A stretch of DNA of 64,000 nucleotides from Bacteroidota bacterium (GCA_947456625.1 CANGQJ010000005.1:88699-152698); one strand, 5' to 3'; shown: positions 1 to 8,373, counted from the stretch's first letter. Program-made: numbers and translations. Notes: generated by a model not told the origin, from the letters alone.

Positions 1-150
1 TGGTTTGACCAAATAGCATGCTTTTGCTAAATATCAGACTACAAATAAAAAAAAGAATACTTTTTTTCTGCATAAAATAAGTTTAATGAAGTGAAACTTA
101 AAACTAAACCTATTTGCAACAAAAATGAAATATTTTAGGTCAAATTTTTG
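1..150. other. Left-edge intergenic stretch, no gene seen
   Basis: This AT-rich 150 bp lies beyond the 3' end of the minus-strand miaA gene. I see no open frame with a family signature and no clear terminator. An 11-bp word (TTTTGCTAAAT) occurs at 22-32 and again at 146-156, which is most likely chance in such AT-rich DNA. Confidence 0.5.
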
Positions 151-1041
151 CTAAATCACCTCCAATAAATTTATAGTAAAAGCAGGATACCATTTAATTT
201 CAGCGTCTTTTTTAAACCAAGTCATTTGTCTTTTAGCGTAATGCCTTGTATTTTGTTGAATGAGCTCTATAACCTTATTTTTTGTAATTGCTCCATTAAA
301 ATAGGGAACCCATTCGCTATAGCCAACGGTTTGTAATGCATTTAAATGTATATGGGGCATAAGGGCACTAACCTCTTGCTCCAGCCCTGCATGAATCATA
401 TTTAAAACTCGCTCATTAATACGTTCATATAATTGGGGCCTGGGCATTTCTAATCCAATTTTTACTATTTTAAAAGGACGTTTAATTTTATTATTATTTT
501 GAAAACTTAATATAGATTTTCCAGTTCCAATTATCACTTCTAATGCACGCATTAAGCGTTGTGGATTTTGTTGCTCCCCCTTTTCCCAATAGGCAGGGTC
601 CTTCACCGAAACTTCTTTTTGCAACCACCTCAAACCTAACTTTTCATACTGAATTATAATGTTTTCCCTAATTGCAGAATCAATATTAGGTATCGAGTCT
701 AACCCCTCACAAAAAGCTTTGATATACAATCCAGTTCCACCCACCATGACCACCGCCTCATTTGTTTTAAATAATTCGTCTACTTTTTCTAAAGCATACT
801 GCTCAAAAAGGGCTGCGTTAATGGTATCATAAATAGAATGACTTGCAATAAAATGATGCGATACAAATGCTAACTCATTTGTTGTTGGTCTTGCCACACC
901 AATATTCATTTCCTTAAAACACTGACGGGCGTCGGCCGAAATAATTTGGGTTTTTAAATGCTTTGCCAACAAAATTGCAAAGTTAGTTTTCCCAACAGCA
1001 GTTGGACCAACAATAATATATACTGTCTTAGTTACAGGCAA
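151..1041 (-). CDS. miaA: tRNA dimethylallyltransferase
   Basis: MiaA transfers a dimethylallyl group to N6 of A37 in tRNAs that read U-starting codons; it is cytoplasmic. The 296-residue protein has the P-loop GPTAVGKT at residues 12-19, a SADARQ segment at 35-40 (family form SADSRQ) and GGTGLY at 101-106, with full family length. The start is a TTG codon at 1039-1041: a stop lies ten codons upstream, no ATG or GTG lies between, and the P-loop would be lost from any later start. It is the last gene of a minus-strand run that also holds CCA-adding enzyme and Sua5, so the locus is devoted largely to tRNA maturation. Confidence 0.95.
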   Translation of the reverse strand: MPVTKTVYIIVGPTAVGKTNFAILLAKHLKTQIISADARQCFKEMNIGVARPTTNELAFVSHHFIASHSIYDTINAALFEQYALEKVDELFKTNEAVVMVGGTGLYIKAFCEGLDSIPNIDSAIRENIIIQYEKLGLRWLQKEVSVKDPAYWEKGEQQNPQRLMRALEVIIGTGKSILSFQNNNKIKRPFKIVKIGLEMPRPQLYERINERVLNMIHAGLEQEVSALMPHIHLNALQTVGYSEWVPYFNGAITKNKVIELIQQNTRHYAKRQMTWFKKDAEIKWYPAFTINLLEVI

Positions 1042-1091
1042 GGTGTTTGATTTAAAACAAGTACTAATTTATAAATTAAAAGACAAGTATA

Positions 1092-1712
1092 CTAATAGGC
1101 CTCAAAAGAATCATCTAAAAATCCACTACCATTTTCCTCTGCATTTTCATCTGAATCATCATCTGTTTCATCATTATCATCATCTTCATTAGCATCCAAT
1201 TCCTCCCCCTCTTCACCAAAACCATCTTTGGCTTCAGATAAATCATATTTTTCCTCAATGTCCGCAAAGTTTTTACCAAGTAAACCTTTGGAACCGTATT
1301 GCATTGGACCAACGCCTTCTATTCTTGAGACCACTGGATAGGCAAGCTCCATATCGGCATCTGCATTTTTAATTACTTGAATTAGCTCAATTAAAAAAGT
1401 CCAAGCTTTAGCAAAATCATACACATAAATAAAGTGCTGATTGGTATCTATGATTTCTGTTCCAATAGCCGTTTCACTCATTAATAAAGGAGGTGCTACA
1501 TATGCTTTATCATAAACCTCTTTTGAAATTTCTCTTCCTTTTTTCCAAACATCATTACTTCTGAAAAAAGTAGCTCCGTGCAATTGATCAAATTCAAAAG
1601 CCTTTAAAATAATATGATGTAGGTCAAGAAAATTTTGCGTGTGTTTAACTAAAATATCTCTGTAGATAGCGTCGTCCTCTTCCCAATAAACTCTAAACTT
1701 TAATATGGCCAT
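1092..1712 (-). CDS. pRiA4b ORF-3-like protein with acidic tail
   Basis: The first ~130 residues of this 206-residue protein resemble the plasmid pRiA4b ORF-3 / IS1096 TnpR-like family: N-terminal strand with FRVYWEEDD, a helix with HHIILKAFEFD, a TFF segment and a YVYDFAKAW motif. The family has no settled biochemical function. From about residue 160 the chain becomes extremely acidic, with runs of Asp and Glu up to about 198, then a short FLDDSFEAY end. It lies 25 bp after the CCA-adding enzyme gene and about 50 bp before miaA, on the same strand, so co-transcription is likely. Despite the family name nothing nearby looks mobile. Family call fairly confident, role unknown. Confidence 0.75.
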   Translation of the reverse strand: MAILKFRVYWEEDDAIYRDILVKHTQNFLDLHHIILKAFEFDQLHGATFFRSNDVWKKGREISKEVYDKAYVAPPLLMSETAIGTEIIDTNQHFIYVYDFAKAWTFLIELIQVIKNADADMELAYPVVSRIEGVGPMQYGSKGLLGKNFADIEEKYDLSEAKDGFGEEGEELDANEDDDNDETDDDSDENAEENGSGFLDDSFEAY

Positions 1713-1737
1713 ACCGTTATTTTGAACCGCTAAATTA

Positions 1738-3159
1738 CTATTTTATTATAGGAAATAAGCCTAGTTTGGCAGCTTCTTTCAACATAAAATCATAAGCTGC
1801 ATCATGATTGTTGGCAATTTCCCCATCCAGTATTGCTTCCCTAATAGCATCCTTAATAATCCCAACTTGTTTGGAAGGCGTAATATTAAAAATTTGCATA
1901 ATCATTTCGCCTGTAATGGGTGGCTGCCAATTTCGTATACTATCCTTTGCTTCTACCTCCAGAAGGCGTTGTTTTACGTATTCAAATCCTTGTATATACC
2001 TTTTTACTTTTTGTTGATTTTTGCTAGTAATATCTGCTGCACATAACATCATTAAATAATCAATGTCATCTCCAGCATCAAATAAAAGCCTACGTATAGC
2101 GCTATCGGTTACATTTTCTTTGGTTAATGATATAGGGCGTAAATGCAAGCCTACTAATTTTTGCACCATTTTCATTTTCTCATTTAACGGTAACTTTAGT
2201 TGTGTAAATATTTTAGGTACCATTCTAGCACCTACCACTTCATGGCCATGAAAAGTCCAACCAAATCCAGGCTCAAACCTTTTGGTTTTTGGCTTTGCAA
2301 TATCATGTAACAATGCAGCCCATCTTAGCCAAACATCATTACTATTTTGCGCCACATTGTCAAGCACCTGAAGCGTATGAGAGAAATTATCTTTATGGCC
2401 AATACCATCTAATGTTTCAGCACCTTCTAGTTGTAATAATAATGGGAATATATGTTGCAATAAACCCGAATCCCTTAATAAATACCAACCCTTTGACGGG
2501 GTTTTAGTCATCATTATTTTTTGCAACTCATCCGTAATTCTTTCTTGTGACACTATGGAAATGCGATCTGCAATTTGTTGAATCCCTGAAAATGTTTCTG
2601 GGGTAATTGCAAAGTCAAGTTGTGTAGCAAAACGAATGGCACGCATCATTCGCAGTGGATCGTCATCAAAAGTTTGTGCTGGTGCTAAAGGTGTTTTTAA
2701 AATTTTATTTTTTAAATCTTCTAGTCCACCAAATGGGTCAATCACAGCACCAAATTGTGTTTCACTTAAAGCAATCGCCAATGCATTCACTGTAAAGTCA
2801 CGTCTGTTCTGATCGTCCTCTATAGTACCAGGAACCACTTCGGGTTTTCTGCTGTGTCTTGCATAACTTTCTTTTCTAGCGCCTACAAATTCTATTTCAA
2901 TATCATCAAACTTTACCTGAGCTGTTCCAAAAGTTTTAAATAAGGAAACTGGTGGAGTTGGATGAAATAATTTTGCAAAATTTTGTGCAAGTAACATGCC
3001 ATCACCAATACAAACAATATCTATATCCTTGGTAGGCCTATGTAATATTTTATCACGAACAAAACCTCCTACAGCAAATGCGGGCACGCCAATACTGGAA
3101 GCTGCTTGGGCAACCCCTTTTAATAACTCGGTCTCTCTGCTGGTGAGCTGAATTTGCAT
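1738..3159 (-). CDS. cca: CCA tRNA nucleotidyltransferase with HD domain
   Basis: This enzyme adds or repairs the 3' CCA end of tRNAs. The 473-residue protein has the class II nucleotidyltransferase head with GGFVRD at 31-36, metal ligands DID at 45-47, RRDF at 119-122 and the RMMRAIRFA helix near 170-178. An HD-domain motif (LLHD, His285-Asp286) follows, as in other HD-containing CCA/poly(A) polymerase-like proteins. Poly(A) polymerase is the main alternative; the GGxVRD, DxD and RRDF motifs do not separate the two, but Bacteroidota normally encode this form as their CCA enzyme. It sits 13 bp after the glycosyltransferase gene in the minus-strand run. Confidence 0.9.
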   Translation of the reverse strand: MQIQLTSRETELLKGVAQAASSIGVPAFAVGGFVRDKILHRPTKDIDIVCIGDGMLLAQNFAKLFHPTPPVSLFKTFGTAQVKFDDIEIEFVGARKESYARHSRKPEVVPGTIEDDQNRRDFTVNALAIALSETQFGAVIDPFGGLEDLKNKILKTPLAPAQTFDDDPLRMMRAIRFATQLDFAITPETFSGIQQIADRISIVSQERITDELQKIMMTKTPSKGWYLLRDSGLLQHIFPLLLQLEGAETLDGIGHKDNFSHTLQVLDNVAQNSNDVWLRWAALLHDIAKPKTKRFEPGFGWTFHGHEVVGARMVPKIFTQLKLPLNEKMKMVQKLVGLHLRPISLTKENVTDSAIRRLLFDAGDDIDYLMMLCAADITSKNQQKVKRYIQGFEYVKQRLLEVEAKDSIRNWQPPITGEMIMQIFNITPSKQVGIIKDAIREAILDGEIANNHDAAYDFMLKEAAKLGLFPIIK

Positions 3160-3172
3160 AGTTGCAAATGTA

Positions 3173-4195
3173 CTAATGTTGATTCATTTGTAAGGCCGGT
3201 GCAAGCAATTGTTCTGAAGTAATGGTATGCGCACAATTAAAATGGCCTAATGGACAGGTTTTTTTCCCATGAACACCACAGGGCTTGCAGGGTAAATGTT
3301 GCTGCGATTGCACAATAAAGGATTGCTGCGATAACGGACCATAACCAAAATCTGGAATAGTGGAACAATATATAGCCACAACTGGTGCATTTACAGCACT
3401 ACAAAAATGCATAGGTGCCGAGTCGTTTACATAGTTTATAATAGCTCCTTTTTGTAAAGCTGCTGAACTTAAAAACGAAAGCGTACCTGCTAAATTTACA
3501 AAATTGTTTATGGGAATAAATTTTGGATTTAAAGCATTTAATATTTTGTCGACTAAATGTTTATCTCCAGCCCCCCCTATCATAAAAACCTTACCCTCAA
3601 ATTGTAATTCATTTAAAAATTCAACCCATTTATGTATAGGAAATTGTTTAGTAAACCAAACCGAGGCAGGCGCAATACAAATGTATTTTTGATCCTGAAA
3701 AGGCTTTACTATTTCAAAATCACTTAATGCAGGATATAACTTAGGATTTTTTAAATATATACCATTATCTAGTGGAGTAAGTAAAGTATGATTTTTTTGA
3801 ATTTCATGCAAACCTTCCTGCATTTGCTGATGCTTTATTTTATGTGTAAATAAAAATGAAACTGGATTTTTGTCAAAGCCAATTTTTAATTTAGCATTTG
3901 AAAATACTGTCCAAAAACCAGTGGCAGCATACCTTTGCACATTTATAACCGCATCATATTTTGCAGCTCTAATGGCACTTAAAATCCTTAGCCAATTAGT
4001 ATACTTGTTGTCATTTTTATCCCAAACAATTACATGATCTAAAAAAGGATGACCTATAAATAATCCTTCATTCCCTTTTCTTACAATAATATCTAGTTTT
4101 ACATTAGGGTATTTATCATGAAGTGATTCCAGTAGCGATGTACTTAATACCACGTCTCCAATAAAGGCAGTTTGAATGACACAAATTTTTTGCAT
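3173..4195 (-). CDS. Glycosyltransferase family 9 (heptosyltransferase-like)
   Basis: The protein (340 aa) resembles ADP-heptose:LPS heptosyltransferases of family GT9, which add sugars to the lipopolysaccharide core at the cytoplasmic face of the inner membrane. Visible are the N-terminal QTAFIGDVVLSTSLLESL segment, the central ICIAPASVWFTKQFP donor-binding segment and a C-terminal cysteine cluster (CKPCG, KTCP, HFNC) common in GT9 proteins. The actual donor sugar cannot be read from sequence. Its start lies 10 bp from the Sua5 stop, so it is probably co-transcribed with tRNA genes; no other LPS genes are near. Confidence 0.85.
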   Translation of the reverse strand: MQKICVIQTAFIGDVVLSTSLLESLHDKYPNVKLDIIVRKGNEGLFIGHPFLDHVIVWDKNDNKYTNWLRILSAIRAAKYDAVINVQRYAATGFWTVFSNAKLKIGFDKNPVSFLFTHKIKHQQMQEGLHEIQKNHTLLTPLDNGIYLKNPKLYPALSDFEIVKPFQDQKYICIAPASVWFTKQFPIHKWVEFLNELQFEGKVFMIGGAGDKHLVDKILNALNPKFIPINNFVNLAGTLSFLSSAALQKGAIINYVNDSAPMHFCSAVNAPVVAIYCSTIPDFGYGPLSQQSFIVQSQQHLPCKPCGVHGKKTCPLGHFNCAHTITSEQLLAPALQMNQH

Positions 4196-4204
4196 GGGAT
4201 TAAA

Positions 4205-4777
4205 TTAGTGTCTAATGATAATTATATTTCCATCATCGTCCCATTTTACAATTGCAGAAGGCTGCTGCATTTCGGTTTCGTCTTGTCTGAATTTTACAAT
4301 GTAATCCACTCCTTCGGTAATATCCAATGAAATATCATTAAAACACAATGGTGTTGGATAAGTTGAAATATTAGCAGAAGTACTCACAATAGCTTTACCA
4401 AATTTGGATAATAACTCTTGACAAAACTTATCCTTACAAATCCTAATAGCTACACTGCCATCACTTGCCAATAAGTTGCTTGCTAAATTTTTAGCATTAG
4501 GATAAATGACAGTAGTGGGTTTATGAATTCCTTTGATATAATCAAAAACAAGTAAGTCATTTACTGCAACATAATTTAAAATTGACCGCTCATTTTCTAC
4601 TAAAACAATCATGGCTTTGGAATCGGCCCTTTTTTTAAGCTCAAAAATACGTCCAACGGCTTTTTCATTACTAGCATCACAGCCTATCCCCCAAACCGTA
4701 TCGGTTGGATATAAAATAAGCCCTCCTTGATTTAGGATTTTAATACATGTATTTATATCGTCATCGTAAGGAAACAT
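4205..4777 (-). CDS. L-threonylcarbamoyladenylate synthase (Sua5/YciO/YrdC)
   Basis: The product makes threonylcarbamoyl-AMP from threonine, bicarbonate and ATP, the first step of t6A37 tRNA modification. The YrdC fold is recognisable from the GGLILYPTDTVWGIGCDAS segment, KKRADSKAMIVLV and the SVAIRI and STSANIS segments. I place the start at the ATG at 4775-4777 (MFPYDDD), giving 190 residues; a longer frame reaches 4849 but its extra 24 residues are cysteine- and aromatic-rich and unlike the family. This is the short form without the C-terminal Sua5 domain. It is the first gene of the minus-strand run and diverges from dapD. Confidence 0.92.
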   Translation of the reverse strand: MFPYDDDINTCIKILNQGGLILYPTDTVWGIGCDASNEKAVGRIFELKKRADSKAMIVLVENERSILNYVAVNDLLVFDYIKGIHKPTTVIYPNAKNLASNLLASDGSVAIRICKDKFCQELLSKFGKAIVSTSANISTYPTPLCFNDISLDITEGVDYIVKFRQDETEMQQPSAIVKWDDDGNIIIIRH

Positions 4778-4857
4778 GCTGCAAATTAAACAATACCTGT
4801 TATAAAAAAACCCATTTATTGTGCAAAACAATTCAATAATAAATAGCAACTGAACCT

Positions 4858-4865
4858 TATTTTTG
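4858..4865 (+). promoter_or_regulatory. Bacteroidota-type -7 box for dapD
   Basis: TATTTTTG fits the Bacteroidota TAnnTTTG promoter element exactly and ends 15 bases before the dapD ATG. No clear -33 TTTG was found at the usual distance, so this is a motif match only. Confidence 0.4.
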
Positions 4866-4880
4866 CCAAAATAGAAAATA

Positions 4881-5693
4881 ATGGACTTACAAACTAAAAT
4901 TCTTGCCGCATGGAATGACCGTGCATTATTAAAAGACGAAACTTATAGCAATGCAGTTAGAGCTGTTATTGAAGAAGTAGATAAAGGACGCTTAAGAGTT
5001 GCGGAGCCAACCGAAAATGATTGGGTAGTGAATGAATGGGTAAAACAAGCCATTTTAATGTACTTTGGAATTCAACAAATGCAAACTTGGGAATTAGCCC
5101 CATTTGAATTTCATGATAAAATGTTATTAAAGTCGGGTTATGCCGAATTAGGAGTTCGTGCAGTGCCACATGCAGTAGCAAGATATGGCGCTTACTTAGC
5201 AAAAAATGTAGTGTTAATGCCAAGCTATGTAAATATTGGTGCTTATGTAGATGAAGGAACTATGGTAGACACTTGGGCAACAGTAGGAAGCTGTGCTCAA
5301 ATTGGAAAAGGGGTGCACCTAAGCGGCGGTGTTGGTATTGGTGGTGTATTAGAACCATTACAAGCAAGTCCAGTAATTGTAGAAGATGGTTGCTTTATTG
5401 GCAGTAGATGTATTGTAGTGGAAGGGGTCCATTTAGAAAAAGAAGTAGTATTAGGTGCCAATGTGGTATTAACAAAAAGCACTAAGATAATAGATGTAAG
5501 TGGCGACACACCTATTGAATTTAAAGGACGCGTTCCAGCCAGAAGCGTTGTAATACCTGGGTCTTATAAGAAAAGCTTCCCTGCAGGAGACTATCAAGTA
5601 AGCTGTGCTTTAATTATAGGGAAGCGCAAACCTAGCACCGACTTAAAGACAAGTTTAAACGATGCCTTAAGAGATTTTAATGTAGCTGTATAA
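4881..5693 (+). CDS. dapD: 2,3,4,5-tetrahydropyridine-2,6-dicarboxylate N-succinyltransferase
   Basis: DapD succinylates tetrahydrodipicolinate in the succinylase branch of lysine and meso-diaminopimelate synthesis. The 270-residue protein has the DapD N-terminal helical domain (about 1-95, with NDWVVNEWVKQAILMYF) followed by left-handed beta-helix hexapeptide repeats from about residue 110 (VNIGAYVDEGTMVDTWATVG, CFIGSRCIVVEG). Family length is normal. The stop codon TAA at 5691-5693 overlaps the probable ATA start of the next gene, so the two are likely coupled. No other dap gene is in the window. Confidence 0.96.
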   Translation: MDLQTKILAAWNDRALLKDETYSNAVRAVIEEVDKGRLRVAEPTENDWVVNEWVKQAILMYFGIQQMQTWELAPFEFHDKMLLKSGYAELGVRAVPHAVARYGAYLAKNVVLMPSYVNIGAYVDEGTMVDTWATVGSCAQIGKGVHLSGGVGIGGVLEPLQASPVIVEDGCFIGSRCIVVEGVHLEKEVVLGANVVLTKSTKIIDVSGDTPIEFKGRVPARSVVIPGSYKKSFPAGDYQVSCALIIGKRKPSTDLKTSLNDALRDFNVAV

Positions 5694-6655
5694 AAAAACA
5701 ACTATCATATAATCAAGGATTTTTAATAGCTGTTTTAGGGACCATCTTATTTTCTACAAAAGCTATTTGGATAAAACTTTGTTTTAGGCAAAGTGCAATT
5801 GATGCTACCACATTACTTATGTTAAGAATGTTGGTAGCATTTCCATTTTATTTATGTATTCTTTTAATTAATCAATCTAAGCTTAAGTTAAATTTTAAGC
5901 GTAGCCATTTATTTTGGACCATTTTTATGGGTGTAATGGGCTATTATTTAAGTAGTCTTTTTGATTTTATTGGCTTGCAATATATTTCAGCAGCCATGGA
6001 AAGAATTATTTTATTTATTTACCCTACGCTAGCCGTAATGATAAACCGAATAATTTTTAAAGTAGCAATAACTACAAGACAAAAGTGTTCCATTTTAATT
6101 ACTTACTTAGGAATAGGTATTGCCTATTGGGGGGAATTACATTTAATGCAAAACACGAGCATGTTTATTTATGGCTCTGTGATGGTTTTACTTTGCGCAA
6201 TTACTTATGCATTTTATTTAGTTGGAACTGGGAAATTAGTGCCTATTATGGGAGCAAGTACTTATACCAGTATTGCTATGATAGCTGCTAGTATGGGTAT
6301 TTTTATACATTATATCATTCAAAACAGGTGGTTTGGTCAAGGAACACCTTTTTTATACCACATTCCTGGTAATATTTTATGGTATGTCATTGCACTGGCC
6401 CTTGTTGCAACTGTGATCCCAAGTTTCCTACTTAATAGAGGCATGCAACGAGTGGGTAGTAATAATTTAGCCATCATTACAAGCATTGGTCCTGTTTCCA
6501 CCTTATTTCAAGCCAATTGGATCTTAGAAGAGGCGCTCACTTGGCAACAGTTATTTGGAACTGTGTTAGTGATCATAGGGGTACTGCTTATAAAAAAAGT
6601 TGGGGTGACAAGGACAAGTCCCGACCACCCCGATTATCCTTCCCCCAAAGGATAA
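5690..6655 (+). CDS. EamA/DMT-family transporter, probable ATA start
   Basis: This is a drug/metabolite-type transporter with ten predicted membrane helices in two EamA repeats; the substrate is unknown. The first ATG in the frame (5819) falls after the first EamA helix. The frame stays open upstream to 5681 and encodes the missing helix (GFLIAVLGTILFSTKAIWIK, codons from 5717). No ATG, GTG or TTG exists between the upstream stop (5678-5680) and 5819; the best start is ATA at 5690-5692, giving 321 residues beginning with KKQLSYNQ and overlapping the dapD stop as ATAA. If ATA is not used, the gene needs another unusual start or carries a damaging point change. The last ~15 codons (TRTSPDHPDYPSPKG) coincide with strong inverted repeats. 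Confidence 0.8.
   Translation: MKKQLSYNQGFLIAVLGTILFSTKAIWIKLCFRQSAIDATTLLMLRMLVAFPFYLCILLINQSKLKLNFKRSHLFWTIFMGVMGYYLSSLFDFIGLQYISAAMERIILFIYPTLAVMINRIIFKVAITTRQKCSILITYLGIGIAYWGELHLMQNTSMFIYGSVMVLLCAITYAFYLVGTGKLVPIMGASTYTSIAMIAASMGIFIHYIIQNRWFGQGTPFLYHIPGNILWYVIALALVATVIPSFLLNRGMQRVGSNNLAIITSIGPVSTLFQANWILEEALTWQQLFGTVLVIIGVLLIKKVGVTRTSPDHPDYPSPKG
6602..6631 (+). repeat. Nested inverted repeat in the 3' end of the transporter gene
   Basis: GGGGTG at 6602-6607 pairs with CACCCC at 6626-6631, and inside it GGAC and GTCC (6612-6615 and 6618-6621) form a second short stem. It is unusually GC-rich for its surroundings and lies inside the coding frame, directly before a terminator-like hairpin. 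Confidence 0.5.
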
Positions 6656-6662
6656 TATTTTT
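6633..6662 (+). terminator. Intrinsic terminator overlapping the transporter stop codon
   Basis: ATTATCCTT (6633-6641) and AAGGATAAT (6648-6656) form a perfect 9-bp stem around a CCCCCA loop, followed within one base by a run of Ts. The stop codon at 6653-6655 lies in the right arm. It should end the dapD-transporter transcript. Confidence 0.7.
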
Positions 6663-6899
6663 TATATATATTATATTTCTTTAATTTATATTTTCGCCTT
6701 TTAGAATTATAAGGCAAATATGCCTGATTTATATATGCTATTTTCTAAATTACATAAAGAAAGAAGTGAAAAATTATAATTTATTACTATAAATTGTAAA
6801 ACAATTATTTATATATTAATAATATATATTATACTATTTAAAACAAATAAGTAAATTTCTTATTGTATATTTTCTATATTTTTGTGCTAACTCTGTTCA
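6657..6899. other. Very AT-rich intergenic region
   Basis: This ~240-bp gap is nearly all A and T, with short palindromic TA stretches and one small hairpin (AGGCA 6712-6716, TGCCT 6721-6725). It has no coding frame. It must hold the promoter of the gene at 6900. Confidence 0.5.
6877..6884 (+). promoter_or_regulatory. Bacteroidota-type -7 box
   Basis: TATTTTTG matches TAnnTTTG exactly and ends 15 bases before the ATG at 6900. The surrounding AT richness raises the chance of a random match, and no -33 element is evident. Confidence 0.35.
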
Positions 6900-8357
6900 A
6901 TGAAAAAGTTAATACTAATATTATTTTGCTTTTATCCTTTACTGCCTTTAAAAGCACAAAAGGAAAGTAACCTATTAAAAAAACATGAAATACAACTTTT
7001 AGAATTCTTATTAAAAGACACCATTCATAATGTCACAATTACAGTAAACAATAGTTTTAATTTTGGACTAGCCGACGGCTTATTTACCAATTCCAATATT
7101 CTTAAAAAAGGCAAGGAAGTGTTTATACAACCACTTGGAACGGGTAGGTTGTACCAGGCTATAAATACCAATGGGAACATTTCCTTGGAAAGAAAAGACC
7201 TTACTGTTCACTCCGGAGTGAACTTTTATAGTCAAAACTTTTTTATAAAAGACACCTTATACCAATATGGTGGGATTGGATTTTGGCAAATTAGAGGAAT
7301 ATTGAATTATTATAGCCCCCAAACCAAGCAATGGGAATTGGTGCAGTCCAACAGAGCTGTTCAAAGTTTTTTTGACAATACACAGGACGCGGTGTTACAT
7401 TATAATGAAAATGCAAAAACACCAAAACTATATGTAACAAACTCTTACTATTACCCCAATTATCCTAGCTCCTTTGAAAACGCTGCAACAGATAGTTGTT
7501 TTGTTTATAATTTTCAATCCAGAAAATGGACTGCGTTAGGTATAATAAACCCAGATTTTAAGAAAATCATGATTGGGAAGCGGTCTCATGAAATGGATCT
7601 TCATATAAACGACTTGTATATTTTTCAAAGTCAACTTGATTTTTATTGGATCAATTTTGAAGAAAATAAAATGGGGCATTTTAATTCGGTTGAAAACAGC
7701 AGAATTAGAGATGTATGGTTAAGCTTCTATAACAATGACAGTAAAAATGGTCAACGATTTGGTGTACAGTTTAACCTAGGCAATGATTTGTATTTTATGA
7801 AATATACATCTGGGGAAGATTTAAAATGGACCCAGGTAAAATTAAATTTAAACAAATTAGATTATAATAATACAATACCCATATATAGTAATAATATCTC
7901 TTTTGTTGAATATGTAAGTACGATATATTACCAAAATAAAACCACATTAATTGTTGCATTATTGGTGTTTTTAGTAGCTATTACAATTAGAAGGAATGTT
8001 TTTAAACGTAAAAGTATCCCTAAGGAAGTAACTACTATTTTATACCAAAACTTTTTTAATGCCTTAAATATTGTAGAAAAAGAATTAATTGAAACCTTAT
8101 ACGAAAATAATTTAAAAGGGGAAGAAGTGTCTACTAAGACAATTAATAAAATTATTGGAGTTCAACAAAAAGATACATTAACACAAAATAAAAGTAGAAG
8201 TGACCATTTTTTAAAAATTAATCAAAAGTTTAAAATGTCTACTCAAAATACCGAATCACTTTTTATTAAAACAAGAGACAAGGCCGATAAAAGGCAATAT
8301 AACTACTCCTTAAATCCTTTGTTTATTAATGAAATTGAAAAGTTAATTAAGGGATAA
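6900..8357 (+). CDS. Exported, membrane-anchored sensor-like protein of unknown function
   Basis: I do not recognise a named family. The 485-residue protein begins with a clear signal peptide (MKKLILILFCFYPLLPLKAQ). About 320 periplasmic residues follow, rich in Tyr, Phe, Asn and Trp, with recurring strand-like segments such as NYYSPQTKQWELV and VYNFQSRKWTALG that look kelch- or beta-propeller-like. One hydrophobic helix (about 348-363) is followed by RR, placing the last ~120 residues in the cytoplasm. That tail is helical, with VSTKTINKIIGV, then RSDHFLKIN and a final DKRQYNYSLN, a layout reminiscent of a winged helix. An inferred reading is a one-protein sensor coupling envelope signals to DNA binding. 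It is monocistronic, flanked by a terminator and a convergent gene. Confidence 0.6.
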   Translation: MKKLILILFCFYPLLPLKAQKESNLLKKHEIQLLEFLLKDTIHNVTITVNNSFNFGLADGLFTNSNILKKGKEVFIQPLGTGRLYQAINTNGNISLERKDLTVHSGVNFYSQNFFIKDTLYQYGGIGFWQIRGILNYYSPQTKQWELVQSNRAVQSFFDNTQDAVLHYNENAKTPKLYVTNSYYYPNYPSSFENAATDSCFVYNFQSRKWTALGIINPDFKKIMIGKRSHEMDLHINDLYIFQSQLDFYWINFEENKMGHFNSVENSRIRDVWLSFYNNDSKNGQRFGVQFNLGNDLYFMKYTSGEDLKWTQVKLNLNKLDYNNTIPIYSNNISFVEYVSTIYYQNKTTLIVALLVFLVAITIRRNVFKRKSIPKEVTTILYQNFFNALNIVEKELIETLYENNLKGEEVSTKTINKIIGVQQKDTLTQNKSRSDHFLKINQKFKMSTQNTESLFIKTRDKADKRQYNYSLNPLFINEIEKLIKG

Positions 8358-8373
8358 GGCTTTAAAAGTAATC

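Noticed and set aside
22..156. Repeated word TTTTGCTAAAT at 22-32 and 146-156 as a possible attachment or regulatory repeat
   Set aside because: Eleven bases of mostly A and T in very AT-rich DNA; chance is likely and no mobile gene is near.
1092..1712. ORF-3/TnpR-like name as a sign of a mobile element
   Set aside because: The family name reflects plasmid and IS context of early members; here the gene sits inside a housekeeping run with no inverted repeats or transposase.
4778..4849. N-terminal extension of the Sua5-like protein
   Set aside because: Extra 24 residues are aromatic- and Cys-rich and do not fit the YrdC family; the ATG at 4777 does.
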